From: Acidimicrobiia bacterium
GTDB lineage: Bacteria > Actinomycetota > Acidimicrobiia > Acidimicrobiales > Poriferisodalaceae
NCBI GenBank assembly: GCA_022821985.1
Contig: JAJECP010000039.1
Coordinates: 87,054 to 151,053 of the forward strand
Direction: 5' to 3'
DNA length: 64,000 bases
Below, in pieces: positions 34,632 through 42,028 of the stretch. Each line of letters opens with the position of its first letter. The first letter of the stretch is position 1. A model generated the notes under the pieces. That model searched no databases and was not told the DNA's origin. It saw only the letters and a program-made list of their open reading frames with translations. A program made the translations under genes and the position numbers.

Positions 34632-35191
34632 TGAGCACGCGACGGCTGGTCATCCTGGGCAAGCAGGGAGCTGGCAAGGGCACGCAGTGCGAACTGCTGG
34701 TGGAGCGCTATGGCATCGCCCACATTTCGACAGGCGACATGCTGCGCGCCGCCGTCGCTGCGGGCACCGAGCTGGGCCGGCAGGCCAAGGCCGTCATGGA
34801 CGCAGGTGACCTGGTCAGCGACGAGCTGATCCTGGGCATCGTGGCTGAGCGGCTCACCGAACCCGATACCGCTGCCGGTTTCCTGCTCGACGGCTTCCCT
34901 CGCACTGAGGCCCAAGCCGACGGTCTGTTTGCACTGCTGGCGCCGAGCACGGTGGAACGGGCGATCGACCTGGATGTGCCGGACGAGGTGGTGACCCAGC
35001 GGATGCTGGAGCGGGGCCGAGCCGACGACACGCCGGAGGCGATCTCCCGGCGGCTGGAGCTGTACGAAGCCGAGACAGCGCCGCTGCGGAAGCTGTTCGC
35101 CGACCAGGGAGTGCTGGTCTCCGTTGACGGCCTCGGAACCCCCGCCGAGGTCCATGGGCGCATCGTGGCCGCCATTGAGGCGGCACGATGA
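34631..35191 (+). CDS. adk: Adenylate kinase, short-LID form
   Basis: Interconverts AMP plus ATP and two ADP. The 186-residue enzyme has the P-loop GKQGAGKGTQC, STGDMLRAAV, LDGFPRTEAQAD and a short LID (ERGRADDTPEAISRRLELY), so it lacks the long zinc-type LID; this size is normal in actinobacteria. It overlaps secY by one base. Its last 27 bases are repeated just downstream, and the genes map and infA that usually follow are absent. Confidence 0.97.
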   Translation: MSTRRLVILGKQGAGKGTQCELLVERYGIAHISTGDMLRAAVAAGTELGRQAKAVMDAGDLVSDELILGIVAERLTEPDTAAGFLLDGFPRTEAQADGLFALLAPSTVERAIDLDVPDEVVTQRMLERGRADDTPEAISRRLELYEAETAPLRKLFADQGVLVSVDGLGTPAEVHGRIVAAIEAAR

Positions 35192-35223
35192 GGCCAGTGG
35201 CCGCCATCGAGGCAGCACGATGA
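35165..35223 (+). repeat. Duplication of the adk 3' terminus
   Basis: The 27 bases 35165-35191 (ending in the adk stop) recur at 35197-35223 with two changes, after a five-base spacer. The second copy also ends in CACGATGA. It lies outside any gene, directly before rpmJ. Confidence 0.85.
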
Positions 35224-35227
35224 CCCC

Positions 35228-35233
35228 TATACT
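35228..35233 (+). promoter_or_regulatory. Possible -10 element before rpmJ
   Basis: TATACT at 35228-35233 is the closest match to TATAAT in this part of the window and lies 30 bp before rpmJ, in the 72-bp adk-rpmJ gap. No TTG-type -35 is found at the right spacing, and the duplicated adk tail occupies that place, so this is tentative. Confidence 0.3.
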
Positions 35234-35263
35234 TGCTCGCTCGTCTACAGCGCAGGTCACCCG

Positions 35264-35377
35264 ATGAAAGTCCGTCCGAGCGTCAAGAAGATCTGCGACA
35301 AATGCCGCGTCATCCGCCGTCACGGGCGGATTCGGGTGATCTGTGAGAACCCGCGACACAAGCAGCGGCAAGGCTGA
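35264..35377 (+). CDS. rpmJ: 50S ribosomal protein L36, zinc-binding type
   Basis: The smallest ribosomal protein, 37 residues: [14 protein letters not shown], then [13 protein letters not shown] and a basic end. Cys11, Cys14, Cys27 and His32 form the zinc site. It stands at the head of the alpha set, 18 bp before rpsM, its normal neighbour. Confidence 0.97.
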   Translation: MKVRPSVKKICDKCRVIRRHGRIRVICENPRHKQRQG

Positions 35378-35395
35378 GACAGGAGTTCTGTATCG

Positions 35396-35773
35396 ATGGC
35401 CCGAATCGCCGGCGTCGACATACCGCGTGAGAAGCGTGTGGAGATCGCGCTCACCTACATCTACGGCATCGGTCGTTCGGCCAGCCAGCAGATCTGCGAA
35501 GACCTGAACATTGCCGAGCGCACGCGCGTGCGTGACCTGACCGATGCCGAGGTGGCGCGCATCCGCAACCACATCGACGCCAACCTGGCGGTCGAGGGCG
35601 ACCTGCGGCGCGACGTCGCCCAAGACGTCAAGCGGAAGATCGAGATCGGCTGCTACCAGGGCGTCCGTCACCGCCGCGGGCTTCCGGTACGGGGCCAACG
35701 CACGCATACGAACGCACGCACCCGCAAGGGTCCGCGCAAGACCGTCGCGGGCAAGAAGAAGGTACGCAAGTGA
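35396..35773 (+). CDS. rpsM: 30S ribosomal protein S13
   Basis: Head protein contacting the P-site tRNA and bridge B1. The 125 residues start [25 protein letters not shown] and contain [31 protein letters not shown], the family signature. 58 bp separate it from rpsK. Confidence 0.98.
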   Translation: MARIAGVDIPREKRVEIALTYIYGIGRSASQQICEDLNIAERTRVRDLTDAEVARIRNHIDANLAVEGDLRRDVAQDVKRKIEIGCYQGVRHRRGLPVRGQRTHTNARTRKGPRKTVAGKKKVRK

Positions 35774-35831
35774 ACGTGCGCGGCCGATTTCGTCGGCAAC
35801 GAGAGACCGGACGCATGAGAGGCGGGCGAAA

Positions 35832-36227
35832 GTGAACCAGCAGCAGCAGCCTCGCCGCGGGCGGCGCAGGGAGCGCAAGAACGTCGGCGACGGCGTGGCG
35901 CACATCAAGAGCTCGTTCAACAACACGATCATCACCTTCACCGACCTGCAGGGCAACGTGGTGTCGTGGGCCTCGGCCGGGAATGCCGGTTTCAAGGGCT
36001 CCCGCAAGTCGACGCCGTTCGCCGCGCAGCAGGCCGCTGAGCAGGCTTCCGAGCGCGCCATGGAACATGGCGTGCGCCGGGTGCACGTGCACGTGAAAGG
36101 TCCCGGCTCGGGCCGCGAGACCGCGATTCGCTCCATCCAGAATTCCGGCATCGAGATCAAGGGCATCCGCGACATGACGCCGGTGCCGCACAACGGCTGC
36201 CGCCCCCCGAAGCGCCGGAGGGTCTGA
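35832..36227 (+). CDS. rpsK: 30S ribosomal protein S11
   Basis: Platform protein of 131 residues. GTG 35832 gives a basic N-terminus ([15 protein letters not shown]) and the usual length; the longer frame back to 35544 would cover rpsM. Conserved segments are [38 protein letters not shown] and [15 protein letters not shown]. rpsD starts one base after the stop. Confidence 0.97.
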   Translation: MNQQQQPRRGRRRERKNVGDGVAHIKSSFNNTIITFTDLQGNVVSWASAGNAGFKGSRKSTPFAAQQAAEQASERAMEHGVRRVHVHVKGPGSGRETAIRSIQNSGIEIKGIRDMTPVPHNGCRPPKRRRV

Positions 36228-36228
36228 G

Positions 36229-36846
36229 ATGTCTCGCTACACCGGTCCCAAGGCGCGCGTCTCGCGGCGGCTCAACACCAATATCTGGGGCACTGAGGGC
36301 GAGACGAAGGCGCTCGACCGGCGTCCCTACCCGCCCGGCGAGCACGGCCGCGGTCGGCGACGCAGCCAGAACTCGGAGTTCTTGTTGCAGCTGCAGGAGA
36401 AGCAGAAGTGCCGCTTCACCTACGGGATGACAGAGCGGCAGTTTCGCAACGCCTACGAAGAGGCTGCCCGCCAGCGCGGGGTCACCGGCGAGAACCTGCT
36501 GCGGCTGCTCGAGCTGCGGCTCGACAACATCGTGTACCGGGCGGGCTGGGCGGCGACTCGCCCGCAGGCTCGCCAATTCGTGAGCCATGGCCACATCGAC
36601 GTCAACGGACGCCGGGTGAACATTCCCAGCTTCCGTGCCCGCAAGGATGACGTGGTCGAGTTGCGGACGAAGGCCCGCGAGATCGTCACCATCCGCTGGA
36701 ATCTCGATGTGCTGGACCGCACTCCGCCCCCGTGGCTGGAGGCGAGCGACGGAGGCCAGCGGGTCACCGTGCGCGAACTGCCGATCCGATCCCAGATCGA
36801 GATCCCGGTTCGCGAGCAGCTCATCGTCGAGCTCTACAGCAAATAG
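36229..36846 (+). CDS. rpsD: 30S ribosomal protein S4
   Basis: Assembly-initiator protein, in E. coli the repressor of the alpha operon. The 205 residues have an N-terminal region without the four-cysteine zinc site, the ERQFRNAYEEAARQRG segment and the S4 RNA-binding domain (LLRLLELRLDNIVYRAGWA, ARQFVSHGHIDVNGRRVNIPS). It precedes rpoA by 35 bp. Confidence 0.98.
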   Translation: MSRYTGPKARVSRRLNTNIWGTEGETKALDRRPYPPGEHGRGRRRSQNSEFLLQLQEKQKCRFTYGMTERQFRNAYEEAARQRGVTGENLLRLLELRLDNIVYRAGWAATRPQARQFVSHGHIDVNGRRVNIPSFRARKDDVVELRTKAREIVTIRWNLDVLDRTPPPWLEASDGGQRVTVRELPIRSQIEIPVREQLIVELYSK

Positions 36847-36881
36847 TCCTGTCAACATCTGCCGCCCACGAAGGGGTGAAC

Positions 36882-37919
36882 GTGTCCATCTCCGACACCT
36901 TGGTCATGCACCGACCGACGATCGACATCCTCGGCGAGCCCGAGGGCAACCGCCAACGCTTCGCTATCGGCCCGCTGGAGCCCGGCTTCGGGCACACGCT
37001 GGGCAACTCCCTGCGTCGCACGCTGCTGTCGTCGATTCCCGGCGCAGCGATCACCCAGGTGCGCTTCGACGACGCGCTGCACGAGTTCACGACCATCGAG
37101 GGCGTCGTCGAGGACGTCACCGACATCATCCTGAATCTCAAGGACGTGGTGCTGAGGTGCCACACCGACGAGCCCGTAGCGGTGCGCCTCGATGAGCGGG
37201 GCGTGGGCCCGGTGCTGGCGGGGCACGTGGACTGGGGCATCGACGTCGAGTGCCTGACCCCCGACCTGCACATCGCGACACTCGGCGAGGGCGCCCGCCT
37301 GGCGATGGACCTCACAGTTGAGCGCGGCTGGGGCTACGCGGCACCCGAGAGCGAGCGTGCCGGCAGCACGATCGGCGTGATCCTCGTGGACGCGCTGTTC
37401 AGCCCGGTGCGTCGTGTGGCGGTCGAGGTCGAGCCGGTGCGCGTCGAGCAGTCCACCGATTTCGATCGGCTCGTGCTCGACATCGAGACCGATGGCGCGA
37501 TGACCCCGCGCGAAGCGTTGTCGTCGGCGGGCGACACCCTGTGCCGGCTGATGCTCATGATCGCCGAGCTGTCGCCGGAGCCCCTGGGCCTCGATATCGC
37601 CGAGGTGGCGGTCGGCGGCGGCCGGACCAGCGATCTCGAACGTCCCATCGAAGACTTGGGCCTGTCCGAGCGCGCCCGCAACTGCCTCAAGCGTGCGCAG
37701 TTCAACACCATCGGCGAGCTGCTCGACCAGTCGGTCGACGAACTCATGACCGTTCCGAACTTCGGCCAGAAGTCGCTCGACGAGGTCATCGAGAAGCTCG
37801 ACGAGCGGGGTCTGGCTCTGCGTGGCATGAGTCCGTCATCCGAGGCTGAGTCTGAGGGCGAGACCGAAGGCGACGCCGAGGGCGACGCCGAGCAGGCCAC
37901 CCCAGCGGCGGTCAGCTGA
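36882..37919 (+). CDS. rpoA: DNA-directed RNA polymerase subunit alpha
   Basis: Alpha subunit, scaffold of RNA polymerase and contact for activators. From GTG 36882, with AAGGGG at 36871-36876, it has 345 residues. The N-terminal assembly domain includes [19 protein letters not shown] and the C-terminal domain includes [27 protein letters not shown], which binds UP-element DNA. An acidic tail with repeated EGD units ends the protein. An alternative GTG two codons upstream exists. Confidence 0.97.
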   Translation: MSISDTLVMHRPTIDILGEPEGNRQRFAIGPLEPGFGHTLGNSLRRTLLSSIPGAAITQVRFDDALHEFTTIEGVVEDVTDIILNLKDVVLRCHTDEPVAVRLDERGVGPVLAGHVDWGIDVECLTPDLHIATLGEGARLAMDLTVERGWGYAAPESERAGSTIGVILVDALFSPVRRVAVEVEPVRVEQSTDFDRLVLDIETDGAMTPREALSSAGDTLCRLMLMIAELSPEPLGLDIAEVAVGGGRTSDLERPIEDLGLSERARNCLKRAQFNTIGELLDQSVDELMTVPNFGQKSLDEVIEKLDERGLALRGMSPSSEAESEGETEGDAEGDAEQATPAAVS

Positions 37920-37921
37920 TC

Positions 37922-38275
37922 ATGCCCACGCCCACGAAGGGCCGACGCCTCGGCGGCAGCGCCAGTCACCAGCGCTCCATGCTGGCCAACCTGGCGGCGT
38001 CGTTGTTCGCTGCGGAAGCCATCGAGACCACCGAGGCCAAGGCCAAGGCGCTGCGGCCGTACGCCGAGAAGCTCATCACGAAGGCGCGCAAGGGCGGCCT
38101 GGCACGGCATCGCCAGATCATCGCCAGCCTCAACGGCGACCAGGAGATGGCCCAGAAGCTGATCGACGAGATCGGCCCGCGCTACGAGGGACGTCCGGGC
38201 GGCTACACGCGCATCTTGAAGCTCGGACCGCGCCGAGGCGACAACGCCCCCATGGCGCTCATCGAGTTGGTCTAG
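37922..38275 (+). CDS. rplQ: 50S ribosomal protein L17
   Basis: 117-residue protein starting [23 protein letters not shown], with [21 protein letters not shown] as conserved centre and a [23 protein letters not shown] end. It follows rpoA by two bases and closes the alpha set. In most actinobacteria truA follows; here an RraA-like gene does. Confidence 0.98.
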   Translation: MPTPTKGRRLGGSASHQRSMLANLAASLFAAEAIETTEAKAKALRPYAEKLITKARKGGLARHRQIIASLNGDQEMAQKLIDEIGPRYEGRPGGYTRILKLGPRRGDNAPMALIELV

Positions 38276-38296
38276 CTCCTCGCGGCACCCCGGCAC

Positions 38297-39016
38297 ATGA
38301 GCACCGATGTCCCATTGAGCGCTGGGCCGTTGAGCCTTGGCGTGCTCGACGCACTTCGGGAATTGGACACCCCGACCGTCTGCAACGCGCTCGAGGTCGT
38401 GGCTCCGCATCGCCGCGCTTACGGATACACCACGTCACCGCTGGTCTGTCCCGACCCGGACACCGTCATGGTCGGCTACGCCCGCACGGCCACGATCCGC
38501 GCCAATGCGCCATCGGGCCGATCCCGTGACGACGACTTGGCAATGCGGGTCGGCTATTACCGGCACATGGCCGAAGGCCCGCAGCCCACGATCACGGTGA
38601 TCCAGGACACTGACGCCTCACCCGGCTTCGGCGCTTGGTGGGGCGAGGTGAACAGCAGCATTCACGCCGGACTGGGTTCGCTCGGCGTCATCACCAACGG
38701 CTCGATCCGTGACCTAGGGGAGTGGGCGCCGGGCTTCGGCGCCTTGGCCGGCTCGATCGGCCCATCCCACGCCTGGGTGCACGTCGTGGAGTACGCAGTG
38801 CCGGTGACGGTGCACGGCATGTCGGTGCGCCCCGGCGATCTCATTCACGCCGACCGTCACGGAGCGGTCGTGGTGCCTGCTGATGCAGCGGCCGATGTTC
38901 CCGCAGCGGCTGCCAAGATCGCCGCTGCCGAGCGTGTGCTCATCGACGCCGCCCGCAGCGAGGACTTCTCCATCGATCGGCTGACCGCCCTGCTCGACCC
39001 CAAGGGCGACCACTAG
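38297..39016 (+). CDS. RraA-like/HMG-aldolase family protein
   Basis: 239-residue member of the RraA-like family, which includes 4-hydroxy-4-methyl-2-oxoglutarate aldolases, oxaloacetate decarboxylases and RNase E regulators of the RraA type. The signature is the WGE...GVITNGSIRDLGE stretch, with Arg-Asp as metal and substrate site, and GDLIHADRHGAVVVP. The N-terminal RELDTPTVCNALE helix is typical. It lies 21 bp after rplQ, so it may be co-transcribed with ribosomal genes. The substrate is unknown. Confidence 0.8.
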   Translation: MSTDVPLSAGPLSLGVLDALRELDTPTVCNALEVVAPHRRAYGYTTSPLVCPDPDTVMVGYARTATIRANAPSGRSRDDDLAMRVGYYRHMAEGPQPTITVIQDTDASPGFGAWWGEVNSSIHAGLGSLGVITNGSIRDLGEWAPGFGALAGSIGPSHAWVHVVEYAVPVTVHGMSVRPGDLIHADRHGAVVVPADAAADVPAAAAKIAAAERVLIDAARSEDFSIDRLTALLDPKGDH

Positions 39017-39057
39017 TCCCTCGCCGGCCTGCGCGGCTGTGGGCGCAGTTGCGGGGT

Positions 39058-39996
39058 CTATCGCACGAGTGCCGCGTTGCGGCGCAGTGTTTCGCGTGCC
39101 TCGGCGTAGCGCTCGGCGAGACGCTGACCGACGCGCCCAATCCGGTCGATCATCTTCATGAGGCGGTCGCGCGCCGCTTCCGCGATGCTGGACAGCTCTG
39201 TCAATCCCGGCAGATTCCAGTCGCGCAGCACGACGGGCTGCAGGATCTGGTCGTGGTGGATGGCCAGGTCGTAGATCCCGGCTTCGGCGATGATGCGGGA
39301 GTGGGTGTCGAAATCGGTGATGCCCACCCCGGGCATCGCGAAGCTCTTGACTTGGTTGGCGATGGCCACCACTGCGCTGGAGGGGTCGATCTCGACAGCG
39401 GCGCTCATCACGTCGCGGTAGAACAGGAAATGCAGGTTCTCATCGAAAGCGACCCGCCGCATGATGGCCTTGCCGGCGGGGTCGTCGATGTGGCGCCCGG
39501 TGTTGAAGTGCGCGATGCGGGTGGCCAACTCCTGCAGCGTCACGTAGGCAAGGCCTTCCAGCAGGCTCGGCGGCTGGGGCACTTGCCCGCACTGCACCTG
39601 CGCCATGCGCGCCCGCTCCAGTGCCACGGGATCCAGCGCGCGGGTGACCGACAGGTAGTCATAGATGACCCGGCCGTGCCGTCCCTCTTCCGCCGTCCAG
39701 CGGCGTACCCACTCGCCCCATGCGCCCTCGCTGCCGAACAGCCGCTCGCTGTCACGGAAGTAGTACGGCAGGTTCTCCTCGGTGAGCACGTTCACGAAGA
39801 GGGCGCTGCGAGCCTCAGGGGTGAGGTTGGCCTCCTCGGGTGACCATTCGTAGTCGGGCGCGAAGTCTTCGCCCCGGCTCCAGGGCACGAGCGCGTGGGG
39901 GTGCCATTCCTTGGTCTGTCGAAGATGGCGCGCGAGGAGTCGCTCAACCTCTGGCTCCAGATCGGCGAGCGTCCGGGCATCAGCCTCTACCGGCAT
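39058..39996 (-). CDS. Acyl-ACP desaturase (stearoyl-ACP desaturase/DesA type)
   Basis: Soluble di-iron desaturase that introduces a double bond into acyl-ACP. Two helix motifs give the iron ligands: Glu104-x-x-His107 in TAEEGRHG and Glu186-x-x-His189 in DENLHFLF, with further Glu in LTEENLPYY and in LQELATRIAH. The fold resembles mycobacterial DesA proteins. The start at 39996 (MPVEADARTLADLEPEVE) aligns with that family; in-frame starts at 40068 and 40074 would add 24-26 residues. It converges with the RraA-like gene and lies downstream of the regulator on the same strand. Confidence 0.88.
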   Translation of the reverse strand: MPVEADARTLADLEPEVERLLARHLRQTKEWHPHALVPWSRGEDFAPDYEWSPEEANLTPEARSALFVNVLTEENLPYYFRDSERLFGSEGAWGEWVRRWTAEEGRHGRVIYDYLSVTRALDPVALERARMAQVQCGQVPQPPSLLEGLAYVTLQELATRIAHFNTGRHIDDPAGKAIMRRVAFDENLHFLFYRDVMSAAVEIDPSSAVVAIANQVKSFAMPGVGITDFDTHSRIIAEAGIYDLAIHHDQILQPVVLRDWNLPGLTELSSIAEAARDRLMKMIDRIGRVGQRLAERYAEARETLRRNAALVR

Positions 39997-40118
39997 CGGG
40001 CATCGCCAATCACCATGCGAGATGGAGCCTAATGATGTAATCCCACCGTTCAGGACGTGCCGAGCCATGAGCATGTCGCGCCGATGTCAACCGTCTGGCG
40101 CAATGGGTGATCGCGTCG

Positions 40119-40454
40119 TCAGGAACTGGTGCGCACGCCGAGGGCCCGCTCGAGGTTGACGAGGTACCCGGCAAACGCTTTGCGTCCTGTCACCGTGGCT
40201 TCGATCCAGGTGCGCGGCTTGGCGCCGCGGAACTCCTTGGTCGTCGCCACATAGTCGGCGTTTTCCAGCTTGCGCAGGTGCGTCGTCAGGTTGCCCGGCG
40301 TCAGGCCCAGCTGCTTCTGCACGAATCCGTAGGCGAGCCGGTCCCGCTCGTCGAGTGACACGAGCAACGACATGATCTGCAGGCGCGCCGGCTGGTGGAT
40401 GATCTCGTCGAGGTCGATGGCACCGCCGTCGGGCACGGCGCTGGGATCTACCAT
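40119..40454 (-). CDS. Winged-helix transcriptional regulator
   Basis: 111-residue DNA-binding protein related to ArsR/MarR-type winged helices of the HTH_34 kind. The recognition region reads LGLTPGNLTTHLRKLENADYV, followed by the wing KEFRGAKPRTWIEATVTGRKAF. ATG 40454 (MVDPSAVPDGG) overlaps the stop of the membrane-protein gene (ATGGTAG), so the two form a coupled pair. A 19-bp palindrome upstream of the pair is the likely operator for autoregulation. The ligand is unknown. Confidence 0.82.
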   Translation of the reverse strand: MVDPSAVPDGGAIDLDEIIHQPARLQIMSLLVSLDERDRLAYGFVQKQLGLTPGNLTTHLRKLENADYVATTKEFRGAKPRTWIEATVTGRKAFAGYLVNLERALGVRTSS

Positions 40455-41080
40455 TCGCCGGTCCTGCGCACCCACATGGCGATGGTTCCGAGCAGTCCGA
40501 GCATCGCGAAACCCGACACTGCTGGTGCGATGTCATCGAACAGGTAATGCGGAACGTAGAAGGCCGCGGCCATGCCCACGCCGAAGGCGGCGATAACGGT
40601 CCGGTTCAGGATTCCGAAGAGCACGTAGCCGAGCGCGATGACACCCATCAAGACGAAGGGGATCTTCTCTGCGCCGGACTCGTTCCACAGGCCCGCCGCG
40701 CCTGGGAGCAGTCCAGCGGCCGCAGTGACGGTCATCCAGTAGGCGAACACGCGGATCCCGGCGTGTTGCATGGCGAGGCCCGGCGACAGGGCACGGCCGG
40801 CGCGATGGCCGATGGTCATGCTGCCGATGACGCCGAAGGACGTGATGATCGCCCACAGTGGTCCCGGGAACCACGGGTAACTGTCGGCGAAGTCGGTTGC
40901 GAACGTCGACACGGCGTACTGGGCGAGGTAGGCGATCGTGATGACGCCCGCCCACAGCAGCAGGATCGCCGTGCTTCCGGCTGTGTACATGGCGCTGCGA
41001 GCGCCCTGCATGGTGCTGAGAACGGTCTCCCAGCTCTCGTCGGGATTGAGAGCTGTCGATTCGCCGGTTTCTGTCGACAT
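40448..41080 (-). CDS. Multi-pass membrane protein paired with winged-helix regulator
   Basis: 210 residues with about six hydrophobic segments (TAILLLWAGVITIAYLAQYA, LWAIITSFGVIGSMTIGH, VFAYWMTVTAAAGLLPGAAG, FVLMGVIALGYVLFGIL, VIAAFGVGMAAAFYV, VSGFAMLGLLGTIAMWV). ATG 41080 has a perfect AGGAGG five bases upstream; a GTG one codon earlier is too close to it. No transporter motif is recognisable. Its pairing with the regulator gene suggests a membrane function controlled by that regulator. Confidence 0.75.
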   Translation of the reverse strand: MSTETGESTALNPDESWETVLSTMQGARSAMYTAGSTAILLLWAGVITIAYLAQYAVSTFATDFADSYPWFPGPLWAIITSFGVIGSMTIGHRAGRALSPGLAMQHAGIRVFAYWMTVTAAAGLLPGAAGLWNESGAEKIPFVLMGVIALGYVLFGILNRTVIAAFGVGMAAAFYVPHYLFDDIAPAVSGFAMLGLLGTIAMWVRRTGEW

Positions 41081-41108
41081 CACAACCTCCTAGGTCCGCG
41101 ATGCAAAC

Positions 41109-41127
41109 TAGTTTGTAATACAAACTA
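41109..41127. promoter_or_regulatory. 19-bp perfect palindrome, likely operator
   Basis: TAGTTTGTA, one A, then TACAAACTA is a perfect 9-1-9 inverted repeat. A second, overlapping palindrome AAACTAGTTT lies at 41105-41114, so three half-sites of CAAACTA type occur in a row. The block is AT-rich in a GC-rich genome and lies 29 bp before the membrane protein-regulator pair. This fits an autoregulatory operator for the winged-helix protein. Confidence 0.65.
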
Positions 41128-41181
41128 TACAGGGATGCAAGCGCAATCGGGGGCTGGCTGTGTGGTGGCCGTGCTCTTGGG

Positions 41182-41802
41182 CTAGGCGTGGGCGTCGAGC
41201 GCGGCGCGGTAGTTGGCTGCGGCGAATTCCCAGTTGATCAGGTGCTCGACGAACGCATCCACGTAGGCAGCCCGGGCGTTCTGGTAGTCGAGGTAGTAGG
41301 CGTGCTCCCACACGTCGATCACCAGCAGCGCTCTCAGGCCGTCAGTCAGGGGCGTCTGGGCATCGTCGGTCTGGACGATGCGCAGCGAGCCCTCGCCGTC
41401 GCCGCCCGAACCGTCGATCACGAGCCAGCCCCAGCCCGAAGCGAAGTTGCCGACCGCTCCGGCGGCAAAGTCGGCCCGGAACGCGTCCACGCCACCGAAG
41501 CTTGCCTCCAGCGCCGCCGCCAGGTCGCCGTCGGGCTCGCCGCCGCCACCGGGCGACATCGACTGCCAGTAGAAGTTGTGGTTCCACGTCTGAGCTGCTG
41601 CATTGAACAGCCCGCCTGCTGGCAGCGAGCACACCAGATCTTCCAGCGCCCGGCCTTCATTGGGCGTGCCGGCGATGCCGTTGTTCACTGCAGTGACATA
41701 GCCAGCGTGATGCTTGCCGTAGTGGAAGCTGATCGTGCGCTCGCTGATGTGCGGCGAGAGCGCATCGGGTGCGTAGGGAAGGTCTGGCAGCTGGATCGTC
41801 AT
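41182..41802 (-). CDS. Superoxide dismutase, Fe-type
   Basis: Detoxifies superoxide in the cytoplasm. The 206-residue protein has metal ligands His27, His75, Asp163 and His167 (DVWEHAYYLDYQN). Gln71 in the AAAQTWNHNFYW segment is the position that marks Fe-type enzymes, so iron is favoured over manganese. No signal peptide is present. It is a single gene upstream of the membrane protein-regulator pair on the same strand. Confidence 0.95.
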   Translation of the reverse strand: MTIQLPDLPYAPDALSPHISERTISFHYGKHHAGYVTAVNNGIAGTPNEGRALEDLVCSLPAGGLFNAAAQTWNHNFYWQSMSPGGGGEPDGDLAAALEASFGGVDAFRADFAAGAVGNFASGWGWLVIDGSGGDGEGSLRIVQTDDAQTPLTDGLRALLVIDVWEHAYYLDYQNARAAYVDAFVEHLINWEFAAANYRAALDAHA

Positions 41803-42028
41803 CTGAGTCCCACGTGGTCACCGGCCCGGGCGAGTATGCCAGCGGAAGTCAGAACTTCAGCGTCGCCCGGGCATGCAACCCGCGGCTTCGAGTGCGCGGG
41901 CAGCTCTTGGAGCGACTCAGCGCACGCTGAGATTGCATGAGAACTTGTCCCGCGACCGCGGCCGCGGGCAGGTGATCGGCGAGTACCGTCCGATGCCGCA
42001 CGCTGTCGGCCGAAAGGCGGGTCCGTCG

